A DNA stretch of 64,000 nucleotides from Alitta virens (GCA_932294295.1 OW028574.1:13588215-13652214); one strand, 5' to 3'; counted from the stretch's first letter, positions 47,817-59,530 are shown. Program-made: numbers and translations. Notes: generated by a model not told the origin, from the letters alone.

Positions 47817-48025
47817 GTTGAAAGTGCAGTCCTCTAAGGCAAGTTATTGCCGCTATCGAGGGTTGATTGATGAGGTTAGAGAGAGAGGAGGAGTCTACCC
47901 ATGTTACACATTGACCCCATTGGTGGGATCTTTTACTTGCCTCAGCATAGACACCGAGGACAAGGGAACGCCAATTTAACGTCTCATCCGAACGACATCC
48001 AGCTGGGATTTTGCTCATGAAAAAT
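47817..48025 (-). mobile_element. Deu-like SINE body, minus strand
   Basis: Same ordered blocks as 35601-35862: AGTGCAGTCCTCTAAGGC, TATCGAGGGTTGATTGATGA, GTGGGATCTTTTACTTGCC, TCAGCATAGACACCGAGG, TTTAACGTCTCATCCGAACG, ACATCCAGCTGGGA. Ends near 48025 without a recognisable tRNA head. Confidence 0.85.
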
Positions 48026-48142
48026 ATATGGCAAGATGATCAATGGTATATTATACAATGACAAGAATATGATGGGTCCAAAATTGGTCTTAACTCTGAG
48101 CTACTCTCAATAGTGAGGTGGTCTTAAAGTGGGTTCCACACA

Positions 48143-48788
48143 CGACCCGAATATGTGGGTCCCAAAAATGTCCATTCGGGCCAGTAGCAGAGTAGTGTCT
48201 CTAGTTGTCCAAATCGTCCCAAGTTGTCCAGAGTGTACCTCCCAACGTCATGTCTGTAGCTTACACACGTAATCCCACTAATCACACGTCACTGACGACA
48301 CCTCAATGCAGAGGCGCCATCTACTTCCTCCTTTGAAGCCAGCTAAATACACTTTCCTTGTAAGGCTTTTCCGCTTCCGGTAGAAGTACAAAAGGACTCC
48401 GGCTATTCTCACCTATTCGTCTTATATTCCTCTGACCTGTTTGTCCATTAATGAAAATGGACTGCGAGGAGGTCTGGGAGTGGGGCTACTTGTCTGCTTG
48501 TTACACAGAAAGTCCACTACTCAAGGCTGACCCTCAGCTGACCACTGGTCACTCCCATTGGTCATTCATACTGCTCACTCGAACGGAATTGCATCATTAT
48601 TATTGTATGAAGAGCTATTAAGATGCCTTGCATAGTTGTTCATCAAATGCTTTATTATTCTGGTTGCAGTGAAAAAGAATGCATAGAAAAAACTGATTCT
48701 CCGGAATAAAAATCTCATAATGAGTAGTATTTACTAATAGGACTCATTATAATGGTAATAATATATGTTTCCCAACACAACACACATT
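48143..48788. other. Unique sequence with CTCF-like and ETS motifs
   Basis: GCGCCATCTACTT (48314-48326) resembles a CTCF core and CCGCTTCCGGTAG (48371-48383) is a good inverted ETS site. 48380-48590 is less AT-rich. No gene seen. Confidence 0.3.
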
Positions 48789-48876
48789 TAGACCTTAAAG
48801 TATGGGCTAATAGACCTTAAAGTATGGGCTTAATAGACCTTAAAGTATGGGCTAATAGACCTTAAAGTATGGGATA
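48789..48876. repeat. 22-23 bp tandem repeat x4
   Basis: Unit TAGACCTTAAAGTATGGGCT(TA), four nearly identical copies. Confidence 0.95.
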
Positions 48877-50726
48877 AAAGCAAGGAATGAAAGTTATCAG
48901 GCATTATTACAAATGGGAATTTATGAAGTTGCCACTAACATAACATTTGTCGTAGAAGGACAGATTGAGTACAAGCATGTGAATGAGCATGGCATCCATA
49001 CTTGCCCAAAGCAACGAAGGTAATTAGCAATTTATGACCAGTAGCATTAACATCAAGATTTTTTGTTTTAATTCTGTCATAATAAATAAAAGAGACATGA
49101 ATCACATGATAAATCAAATCCATTTCCAGATGTAAACTCATAGTTTTCATGAAGTCAAAGCAAGATGATGGTACTGCAAATGCGCTAAAGCGTTAATTAC
49201 TTTAGCACGATTCAGCAAAATCACTTACAGCTAAATTAAGGCAAAAACACATGGAATGCATTATCAGCAAGAGACATTTGTTATGACAGTCATACAAGAT
49301 TAAGCTGTGTGGAGGGTGAGGTGTCAGATGGCCTGTCATTCATCATGAAAAGCACTTAGATGTAGCTTTCTTGATGTGTCAGAGCATTTCTAAGACAGAC
49401 ATTACATGGAGGGGACTGAGCATCAGCCACCATCAGCCACAATGTTCATTTGGGATAATGCTACACAGGCATTTATCATGGAAGTAATCAACGGATTAAA
49501 AGCCCTGCTGTTTGCCCAAGAATGAATGAGTGGGTTTGTTAAGCAGGACATGACAACAGCTTCACAGACAATGGTGAAGTATGGCCAATTGTGGAAGAAA
49601 CCCACAATCAGACCATTTCTTGATGTTTCTTCTAATAAGCTAGACAAACGGTGATTAGGCGAGATTGCAGTAGGGAGGAGCATTGTTATATTTAATTAAC
49701 CTCCCATAGACAATGCTTTTACCACAGGAATCCAGCCATCAAAGTCACGATTTGAGACTGAAAGTAGCCAAGAATGTGAAGCATCAACTATAAAACAGTG
49801 TAATGTGATCAGTAATATCATACAATCTGACCTGTCATCAATTTCCAAAGGTCTAAAAACATTGGACCATTTCATGGAATTGAATAGATTTTAATGTTTA
49901 TTTCTAAAACCATGTAAAATGTCATGCACGCTCCATTACACACTAAAGCACACTAATATTTCAACCAGTCAGTCAAACTCACACTGTACTAAGGATCATA
50001 AACAGAATTAACATGGTTCAATGGGGAGATATCAATGTCATAAAAACCCATATACTAGGGACAGAAAACTATCAAATAAGTACAGTTATAATACTAATTC
50101 CATTGGCTAAATCCGCTAATAGCACAGAGATCAATCCTTCCTCCTGCATTCAGAAGAAATAATTCCAAGAAAAGGGAATCACAGCAGCCTTCTGAAGAGC
50201 CAATTTCTCCAATAGCGTCACAAGCAGTAGTCGGAGTGGACAAAAAAAAGAAGCACAGATCCTTCACATAATTGCCTAGTTTTTTACATCAGTCCCTATA
50301 GACTTATGTGGATGGTCAATTAGCCAGTGGAGGCTTCAAAGCCAAGTCTTGATCGATAGCTTTATATAGCTACCTACAAATTGGACCACTAAGGATGCTC
50401 CTTGTTTGTTGGGCTAAAGAAAAAGGAGTGGAGACACTGATGGTGGATGATACTTAATAGGTACAAAAAGGGGAAGGTGTATGCATATTGAATGCACAAG
50501 AGTTGATATGCTTTGATGCCAGCTCCTGCATATTTGCTGCATAGCATATGTTGCAGTTCTTGATTGCACTGTGACTGTTTTGTATGAGGACATAAAACAC
50601 TCCCGATCATTTGTCATATTATAACACTCAAAAAGGTTGCCACATTGACTTACCTACAACAAAAAGTCAAGTTGAATTTATTATTGTTTCACTTGTCTCT
50701 GTATTGCGGGTCTGAATCCTAGCTTA
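48877..50726. other. No gene seen
   Basis: Unique sequence; short minus-strand frames at 48935-49150, 49423-49683 and 50389-50617 are unsupported. Confidence 0.4.
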
Positions 50727-50989
50727 CAGTTAGTTTCATAAAATATGGTCAACTCTAGCTGTCTGTAGAGACCTTTACCTGGCTGTGGTCTAAACATGCT
50801 AAAGAAAGCTGCTTATGTCCACTTCCATAGCTTATAATCGGCTTACATCTATCACTAGATAAATATAAACCTTGGTAAATGTAAGAAATTTATCTAATAT
50901 ATCATAAATATGTACTTTTAGATCCGGTTCTGAGTAGCCAGCTATGACAGCTTTGTCTAGTTTCAATTTGACGGCCATCAAACTAACTG
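50727..50989. mobile_element. TIR element family M1, copy 3
   Basis: 263 bp between TA at 50725-50726 and TA at 50990-50991. Same orientation and interior as the 10221 copy. A second, stray right terminus (AAATGAAACTAACTGTA) lies at about 51027-51043, and both are followed by CATGATGA. Confidence 0.85.
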
Positions 50990-51046
50990 TACATGATGAC
51001 GTCATGAATATTCAAATAAGCTAACTAAATGAAACTAACTGTACAT

Positions 51047-51200
51047 GATGAGCTGCCAGAGACAGACGTAATACCGAGATGATAATGCTTGGAGTCCACA
51101 CCATATTACACAATACACATTGTTCCTAAGGGTGGAGTCATTTACTTGCCCAGCATAGACAGCGAGTGCAAGACACCACTGATTTAACATATCATGCAAC
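51047..51200 (-). mobile_element. Decayed Deu-like SINE copy, minus strand
   Basis: GAGCTGCCAGAGACAGACGT, CCACACCATATTACACAATA, GGGTGGAGTCATTTACTTGCC, CAGCATAGACAGCGAG, TTTAACATATCATG and TGACATC blocks occur in family order. Confidence 0.6.
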
Positions 51201-51984
51201 TGACATCAAATGGCGTTTGCTGTCTTAGAAAATCACCCAAGAATGGATGAATTGAATCAGCTTTCATTCAACTTTCCTTTGATTTTGCATCAAAACAAAT
51301 GTAAAGAAACACAGTCGCGACCAACTGTGTGACACTTCTCAAAGTTTGTAAAGTGGACATGTCGCCTGCGGCATGGCCCAGGGCTTCCATTTGTCTTTTT
51401 GGAAGCAGCAACAGCAGACAAACCAGTTTGCCAAAAGGACTCTCAGACTTCCATTTACTCACTGCTCAATGAAGAAAGGAAAAAGAAAGACAAAAGAAAA
51501 GAGAGACAGGAGAAAGGCAGTGGGTGATCACAGGTGTCTGGTGACACACAACAATCCATTACTCCAGATTCACCCTGACTGCCTAATTAACTGCATTTCC
51601 AGCAGCAGCAGCAGCAGTCCCAGCATCAGTTGAATGCAGACCACATCTCCCCCGTGCGTTTTAATTAAGAGCAGATTCGTATTGCTCAGTTCTTAAGGAC
51701 AGGCTTAAGAAGGGAGAAACGGAGGTTGTCCCTTCATCAAGAGTTACAATTACATTCTTCCTTCCTCTGTCACTCTTAACACCCCCTCAGTGTTTGGTTA
51801 GCCTGTTTGGCCAAACTCAAAGGCACCAGCAGGAGATTGCTTGTGTTATCAGCATGCTTAATTTGCTCAGCTCTAAAGAATGACAAATATCCATCTCTCC
51901 TCAACTACATTTTGTCTCAATGACAATATCTTTTTCCACAATTTCACCTCCAAGGTCTTTCTCCATCTTGTCTTTCTCTTCCAG
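51201..51984. other. No gene seen
   Basis: Unique sequence with a CAGCAG run at 51601-51618 and an A/G-rich run at 51470-51515. Confidence 0.35.
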
Positions 51985-52460
51985 ATCCTAACCGTCTTTC
52001 CACCGAACTGCGAAATGACACACTGGAACTTAAGTGTGCGTCAAATTCAAGGCGAATTCGGTCATTAACACCAACAATTTAACAGAGAATGCATTGATTT
52101 AGACAACTGGAGATGATGGCATTTAAAATGTAATCCTATTTCAATGAGTGTTTCAAGGTTAGAAAACAGTAAATGGATTGTGTTCTCAATCGTAAATGCC
52201 AGATCCTAACCGTCCTTCCACCAAAACTGCGACGAGACTCACTTGAACTCAAGTGTGCGAAATCCATCCTTGAAACATTGTGTAAAATTGACAACATTCA
52301 CAGCATGACAAAACGTAGCCAAGGAACTTCAAGAAGAAAACTCACAAAGGACTACATAATGATTTTATGTCTGATCTACCAAACTGACCTGTCCAAACAC
52401 ATGAAGATATTCAAACATAACACAGAGTCTAGGTTAAGTCAGTCCTATGTTCGAATATAG
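51985..52460 (+). other. Duplicated exon-like segment
   Basis: ATCCTAACCGTCYTTCCACC follows CCAG at both 51985 and 52203. Copy 1 is preceded by a long pyrimidine tract ending in CTTCCAG, a good 3' splice site. Both copies can be read to give LRxDxLELKCA, with silent changes in the two Leu codons, but a one-base difference between the CCACC and CTGCGA blocks shifts the frame before that point. Copy 2 stays open for about 85 codons to TAG at 52458. No family recognised. May be a duplicated exon or part of an unknown repeat. Confidence 0.3.
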
Positions 52461-53639
52461 AAGGGCTGAGGAGGAACAGGAGGAGGAGGAGGAGGAGGAC
52501 CAAATAATGCCGCCATAGAGCCGAAACGACTAATCCGATAACCGGAAGGGTTAGGTTAACCTCATTAACCCATGGTGTAATTGTCTCCACAATTAACTGG
52601 ATACAGTTCAAGTAATGGATGGAGTAACCAGTTACAAGATTAGGTCAATTTACAACCCTAGCCATACACCGCTTTGCAAACATGAGACTGATAATGGTGA
52701 TATAATGTGATGTATTATCAGAGAAGCAGGATGAGATTTATAAGTGCATCTTAGATTCCAAATACAGATTATAAGTCATAAGCTGGAAACCATACAAAGT
52801 CTTAAGACTTCCTTACCATAAATGTGAGAGCTTCTCATAAATGTGGTAAAAAGGCAAGGTTGGCAAATATTACATAACCATAATGATAATGGAAATGCCA
52901 GATAAGCTCAAAATATGAAACACATGACAAGCCGACAGAGCTTCTATTTGGATGTGTCCCATTGAAACACTCAAGGCTCTTAAAAATCACACATACCAAG
53001 AGAACAATACCACAAAGATGCGGCGCCTACCACCCCTTCCAAGCATCAATACTGCCTCAGCAACAAACAACAGGTGTCTCAGACACAACAAGCGCATAAA
53101 GTTGTGATCAACAAAGCAAAAGCTGTGCAATTTTTTTTTCCATTGGAGACAGAGGAAGACAAAAACTTTTAGAATTCACGAAAGACTATAAAACAGCCTT
53201 TAGAATATAGGCATATGTACCATTATTTCTGCCTCAGTGATTCATTCAGGTTTAAAAAATGACAAAGATTAGGTGCAAGAAACATGGAACAGATAAACAA
53301 GTATGTGATATTTAAAAAACATATGAATAAAAGGGCGCATATATTGAGATAAAGACACATGCGTTATTGTGTACATCACAATTGTTCAACATACTGATCA
53401 ATCATTGTAGATGGTGTGATACAACAGTGCAAGACAAACTGAAATCATGTTTTCCAGGCATGAATCAGACAAAAACTAATCCCAATAGACTTTTGCAAAA
53501 TGTTTGGCTCTAATTGAATTCATTATTCTTAATTTCTTATCATATTTCACTTTACTAATGAGAACACCTTACTAATGACAGCACTTAACCATTCAGCACG
53601 AGAGGCCAACAATGGTCTCAATTGTCAGTTTCTACAGTA
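52461..53639. other. No gene seen
   Basis: A (GGA)n run at 52478-52499, otherwise AT-rich unique sequence. Confidence 0.4.
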
Positions 53640-53968
53640 CAGTTAGATTCATAAAATACGGTCGACTCTATACGGCTGTAGCAACGTATTCCTGGCTGTA
53701 GCAACGTATTCCTGGCTGTAGCTATAACTGGCTAAAGCCAGCCGCTGCTGTCTTCTCCGAGCTTATAGCCGGCTTACTAAAAAAATATAAACCTTGGCAG
53801 ATGCAAGCAATTTATCTGATACATCATAAATATGTACTTTTAGATCCGGCTTTGAGTAGTCAGCTTTAGTCAGACAGCTCTGTTTAGTGGCAGGTAGCAT
53901 CATATAGCAGGAGCTGTCTAGCTTTGTCTAGGTTCAATTTGAGGAACTGTTTTTAATGAAATTAGCTG
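53640..53968. mobile_element. TIR element family M1, copy 4, expanded
   Basis: 329 bp between TA at 53638-53639 and 53969-53970. It carries an internal 20-bp tandem duplication (GGCTGTAGCAACGTATTCCT x2, 53674-53713) and extra sequence around 53870-53930 absent from the 271-bp copies. Confidence 0.85.
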
Positions 53969-54476
53969 TACATAAGGCTTCCTATTGACATAGTCGTATC
54001 TCATGGAAATTTTAAATTTACATATGGTACATATAACTGTCTTGGTAACTAAAAGTGCTCACGTTTTTGTTAATGACCACTCTATATAAGGCTTGCTTTT
54101 AGTACAACTTAACAGACATACTACCAATCTATTGTAACAGTCATTGATGGGGTTCCATAAAATGCATTAAATGGAAATGGAATGGTGCTTTCATCATGAA
54201 AACATCATTGAAAAAGAAGCTAGACAGCCAGTGGGGAGTCCAAGATGCATTCATCCACAGTATATCACGTTCATGTATACACATAAATGTGACGTTTATT
54301 GCTACAAGTCCAATGTTTATTATCACATGTGAGAGTCAGTGTTAGCTTGTTGAAATAGGAAAACCTACAGGCCACCAGCAATGTGAACAATCTGCAAATA
54401 TAATAATGCCCAGGATCCAGGGAATCTAGTGAGGTAAAACTCCCACTGTAACATTTACAATAAACTGAAAAAAGCC
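53969..54476. other. No gene seen
   Basis: AT-rich unique sequence. Confidence 0.4.
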
Positions 54477-54532
54477 CTAGATATTGTATTGTCTGAGCAC
54501 AAAAGGCTCTAGATATTGTATTGTCTGAGCAC
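54477..54532. repeat. 32-bp-period duplication x2
   Basis: CTAGATATTGTATTGTCTGA followed by GCAC occurs twice. Confidence 0.9.
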
Positions 54533-57500
54533 ATTTATGATATTTTCCATGTTCTTTTCTCTCCTAAACATGGCATAAATCTTTGTCACGAGTGCTTGTC
54601 ATTTCCACCATTAAGAGTTTCTCTTCTTCTTCTTTTTTCCTGGATATAAACTACAAATTTGAACGCAATCTACCAAGGAGAAAACAAGGCAGCTCCAAAA
54701 TGCTACAGAAATTTAATCCGTCCATTAAAGTTTCACAAAGTTCCATAATAGAGCCTATTTGTTCTACATTAGAGGATCTACAAATATATCTTGCTAGCAC
54801 ATTATTATTCATCATAAGGAAATGCTCTACCACATAATGAGCATTATGTAGGAGTGTACACATGACATTTATGGCGAAAACATGATGATTACTGGCAAAT
54901 TACTTTCAACGAAAGATATCCTGAATGCTTTATACAAAGCTCTCCAGTGTATTCAAAAAGAATTTGGAACCATAATTTCAAATGCCAAGCATACAGTAAT
55001 TACAGAATTGCATTCAATTGTATTGTATTTTCCATCAGGCACAAAATTAGTGAAAAACCCAACACAATAATAGTATCTCTACAACACTTACATTGCACTG
55101 TATCAGATATGATAGTTACTCATAAATAATCTTTAAAAAAAACCACAGACAGTATAAATGCTTCACACTAAACAGCTCTCCGGTGTGTTTCTTGCAAGCA
55201 ATTCAGAACCATCATTCCAAATTCCAAGCATACAATAATTACAGGAATGTAAGATTATGCATTGCATTTTCAATTGGGCACAAAATCACACCAAAGAAAC
55301 CCTATCCCAACAAGAGATATATTATTAGACACATGTATTGGAATTGAAATTTTGGTATGATTTATCTTAAATTACATGAAAGCTATAAATCTATAGAACA
55401 GTAATCACAAAGAGCCATTTCGCTTCGAGGCAATCAGAAAAACTTCAGGAGAAATTTTCATCATTGCAGAACTCCTCTTTCGTACAATTTTATTTATACA
55501 GAGCCTTAAAAGCAAGTAGCATTAAAAGCTACAGGAGCAGAGTCTAAATATATCTTGTAGACTTGTACAGACAAAACTGAAAGGCACATCAGCATGCAAG
55601 TCAGTGCAACTCCCTAAAACAGCATAGAAAATCTACTAGTCTTTCAAAGAGTCTAACTTCGGCAGTTTCCCAAGAAATCCCTATTTCATGGTATGTACAA
55701 AAGAGCATCAGCGTAAGAACACCACCAAGACTACCTAACCATCAAACAAGTAACTCTTCTTTACCCATATTTGTGCTCTCACTGCTGTCATGCAATTTTA
55801 TTCTCAATTTTTATAGAACAGCAATCACATTTTTTTTCAGCACCTTTAAAATATATAGGATTCTGTTCAATGTATCAAATGCAACATTCTCATCGTCACC
55901 CCATCTTCTATTCCGATGCAGATAGACCAGTGGTTTCTTGTGGTGAAAGTAGTGACTTCGCATTAACAATGCAAATGTTACCTCATAGCGCCTACCCTGT
56001 TATTACAGTACAGCCTATCAGTCACATTCAAAAACCTGGCAAAACCTTCAGCAATACTTTTAATCCAAGGAGCTTAGTCTATATTACACAGTCGCATATA
56101 ACGATATGGGCAAAAGAGGCACTAAGCCATCAAGGAATATGCAGGGACATTGATGCTTCGACCCACCAAGGCAGACATTGCTCAAGATTTACACACCCTA
56201 CAGGGCACCATTGGCAGAATTCTCCCCAATTATCTGAGCAGCAGCCCTTGCATTACCGCTAGCAGCCTTTCCTCATCTTTTCAAGCACATTTATGTCTTC
56301 AGACCCTCACACATACTTGAATACATGAAGATGACTATAAAAATCAAAGCAGAAGCAGTCTACAGAGTAGAAGACTCAGCCATTATTTCACAGCTACCAG
56401 CCTTTCCTTATCTTATCAAGTATATAACAAACAAGATACATAACTGAGCTGAATAGCTCATATGAATATTCATGACGTCACTCTACATGACAGCCAATAG
56501 GAGACGAGCTGGTTAGCTTATTTGAATATTCATGACGTCACTATACCCATAAACCAAAAATGGGTGGAAAAAAAGGGCAGAATAGTACACAAGTTGGTAC
56601 AGTGAATTCATTGCGCAGTAGCTGGGAAAAATATATATATACAAAATATCAGTATCTTTGCAAAGTTTCTGGGATGTTCGTTCGATCACAATTCTTTCAC
56701 TAAAAATAAAGATCCATTTCAGAAGAAACTGAGAGGGGGAGTTCCTTGCTTTGTCACATTAAGTAACTTTTTAGACGATTTAATGGTGTCTAGAATGTCT
56801 GTCCATCCGTCTATCTAACAATTTAGCCAGCCCCAGTCAGATATTATGACAAAACTTTTGGTCAAAATCATTCCACTAAGCAACATTACTACAATTAGAC
56901 ACTAGTAGAGATACTATGGACTAATTAGTGACTAACCAGTATGGTTAGAATGTCAGGGGAATGATTATAGAGACCATAGGGATTCTACACCCAGCCAAAA
57001 CTACAAAGAATCAGTCAAGAGACTTCCAGTTATATTTCAGAATAAAGGTTGTGGTGTGAGCAGTCTTATAAAAAGTATTGAAAGGCAGTCTTATAATCAA
57101 CTAAATATACGATAATAAGGCTACAGTGGCTCAAAACTTCCTCAAACAAGCTTAGAGTAGGTTTGCATTCCACTCAACATGAGAAATAGATGAGAGGGCG
57201 GAGCAGGCAGCGGGGGCAATTAAATGTAGTTGTTGCCCCAGACAATAATCTCCCAGCCAATGAGATTAGAGGTGTCCATTTCAATGGGACCCAGTGCAAT
57301 GGGCGAACACACAATGGATTAGATTCAATAGAAGCCCTGATATAATCCCATGCACCATGATGATGGGACAGAATGGCTGAGCATCTGGTTCAGGATTACA
57401 ATACCCCTTAAAGGCCTGCTTTAGACTTCCTTTAGCTGGCTTCACATCTGCTATAGTCCGGCTTTTGGAATGGCACTTTACTATAGGACTCCACAGAGAA

Positions 57501-57707
57501 TGCACCATACTATCTCCAGAAAGGGAATGATGATTAAGGTTAGAGCTTCACTCAGCCCAAATTTCCCAAAAGAGTGATGTAAGGCCAGTTCTCAGTTTAG
57601 CTGACATTGTAGTAAGTGGTTAAGGCCATCACTGGACTTCAGTCAGAGTCATTAAGACACAACATAGCTAAATAACACGTTTAATTGCAACAAACACATA
57701 ATAACTA
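54533..57707. other. No supported gene; local repeats
   Basis: 54945-55070 and 55178-55310 are diverged tandem copies (GCTCTCC, CCAAGCATACA, TAATTACAG, GGCACAAAAT in order). The open frame 55771-56262 (163 codons) starts at TTG and has no recognisable domain. A block ATGAATATTCATGACGTCACT is repeated at 56461-56481 and 56521-56541 and resembles 50991-51020. 57316-57398 has three GGATTA/TAATCC sites. Confidence 0.35.
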
Positions 57708-58000
57708 AAGCATAGATATTGGAAGTGCAGCCCTCTAAGGCCAGTTCTTGCAACTATCGAGGGTTAATTGATGAGGCGAGAGAGAGAGAGGAGGAGTCCA
57801 GCTATGTTACCCATTTACCCCATGGGTGGGATCTTTCACTTGCCTCAGCATATACACTGAGTACAAGGGACTGCCAATTTAACGTCTGATCCGAATGACA
57901 TCCAGCTGAGATGTTACTCATGAAAGGTTGCCCAGGCCTGAGATTGAACCCGGGTCCTTCAGCCTATAGTCGGCTGGATGAAGACACTATACATAATAAC
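57708..58000 (-). mobile_element. Deu-like SINE, minus strand
   Basis: All body blocks as in 35601-35862, with a box B GGGTTCAATCTCA near 57941-57953; box A is degraded. The tail side (57708-57722) keeps a short ATCTATG remnant of the usual ATCT tail. Confidence 0.8.
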
Positions 58001-59221
58001 TTCCACCATTAGTCACAAACGAGCTAATACATGCTCAGTACAGTAGAACCTCCCAAATTCACACAAACCTCTCATATCACATGCATGCAATGGCAATTAG
58101 GAATTCCTGTCATTTTCTGAGTATTGTTCCCTAACTCAATGTACATGCTATTGGTGGTGGCCATACTAAGAAATCAATGAAAATGTCAGAAGTAATCCAT
58201 CAATGATATTATTATTGTATTCATGATGGCAATCTCACACCATGTTGGAACATGTAAGGTGCATGACATCCATGATGAATCATGACCATTCTAAAGATTC
58301 AGGTTATGGCAGGCTTCCCAACATGTGAATTTTTCTTAAAATATGAGACAAATGTAGGGCTTTCGGAAAAAGAATGGTTGTATTTAATGACATGGCTTAA
58401 CTATTTCTCATAGATTCAATTGGTAGATGCAGCATGTAAATGCAGTGGTCATTCTCAGGGCATTGTGTAAAAAGTTGTTTTATTTTTCTGACTGCCACTG
58501 CATACTTTGCAGAGTGCACCAATCAAAATTATTCCGGGGAAAATCATTTTCATCAGGTACAAATTGATCAAATCAAAATTCAATGAGGTCATAAACATCA
58601 GATGAGGTTATAAGGTGGGAAAATTAAGGAATTTGACAGAAAAGTAAGAAAAATCAGGGATGCTTTAGAATGCAGTAAGGCCTGGATTATGGCCTTAACT
58701 ATCAAGGGCTGATTGCTCACAAAGAGCACATAAGCTGGTGCCTAGGGCCAGTTTATGAAAAGGAAAGGTTTCACTCCCCCTTTTTTTTTTGTATTTTTTC
58801 GGTGGATATTACAGTTAGACCTCTTCGAAGTACACCATGAACCTCAGATAAAGTAGTCTCGATATAGGTATGAGGCTGGTGTGGCTCTAAAATCAGTTTT
58901 ATAAAACAAGGGCTTCGAGAATCGGAAGAGGTCCATGAAAACGACCGCATCCTACCGATGAAAGCTAAACGAACAAGCAAAAATAAGACTCCGGTAATTC
59001 CGGTTCTTTTGAAAAATAAAGCGACCCAAGCTTATGCAGCATTCAAAGAAACTAAGCTTTTGATCAAGAGGAGGAGGACGGAAGAAAAAAAGTCATGGGT
59101 TTCCCTGGAGCTCTGTGGGGAAGGAATAAGGGTTATGAAGGGACGAAAGGGGTAACAAAAGCAGCAGGGGCTTCTGAAGGGATTTGTTCCTGTTTTAAAT
59201 GCAAGGCTGGAAGAGTAGTAA
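58001..59221. other. No gene seen
   Basis: An M5-like terminus (CAGTAGAACCTCCC) lies at about 58042. The plus frame 58958-59155 is basic (KRTSKNK, RRRTEEKK) but short and unsupported. Confidence 0.35.
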
Positions 59222-59490
59222 TCTTACCCTGACCATAATGATGATTGATTGGATGAGAGGGGGAGTTTACACCATACTACACATTTACCCTATGGGTGGG
59301 GACTTTATCTTGCCTCTGCATAGACATCAAGCACAAGGCACTGCCTATTATTATTAACTTCACAGGCCAATTACATTTTGTAGAAGCGCTACCTTCATGA
59401 TATTTGAGACTGAGCTCTTGAAGAATGTCCAGACTAGAAATCGAATCCACGACCTTCAGCAGAACTAGTTGGACCCTTAACCACTAGACC
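59222..59490 (-). mobile_element. Deu-like SINE with a different tRNA-like head, minus strand
   Basis: Read on the minus strand: box A TTGGTCTAGTGGTTAAGGG and box B GGATTCGATTTC (about 59430-59490), then a body with GATGTCTATGCAGAGGCAAG, CCCACCCATAGGGTAAATG and CTCATCCAATCAATCATC. The head differs from that at 35860 while the body is shared. Confidence 0.75.
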
Positions 59491-59530
59491 AACAGAGGAA
59501 TTATGGGTATAACAGAGGAATTATGGGTAT
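59491..59530. repeat. 20-bp duplication x2 at the SINE border
   Basis: AACAGAGGAATTATGGGTAT twice in tandem, overlapping the SINE 5' edge; possibly an expanded target duplication. Confidence 0.9.

Larger units (their letters stand above)
47547..48142. mobile_element. M5-type element interrupted by a SINE
   Basis: CAACTCCATTCAGACCCCCT with ATAAGACCATT/TTAAGACCACA at the left and GTGAGGTGGTCTTAAAGTGG GTTCC at the right (48114-48137) are inverted M5-like termini. The SINE and GATA array at 47663-48025 lie between them, which would make the transposon the older insertion. Confidence 0.5.

Noticed and set aside
47638..48018. 126-codon minus-strand frame with YLSIYLSI repeats
   Set aside because: It reads through a GATA microsatellite into a SINE.
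55771..56262. 163-codon frame
   Set aside because: Starts at TTG, composition is unremarkable and no family is recognised; could only be revived by transcript evidence.
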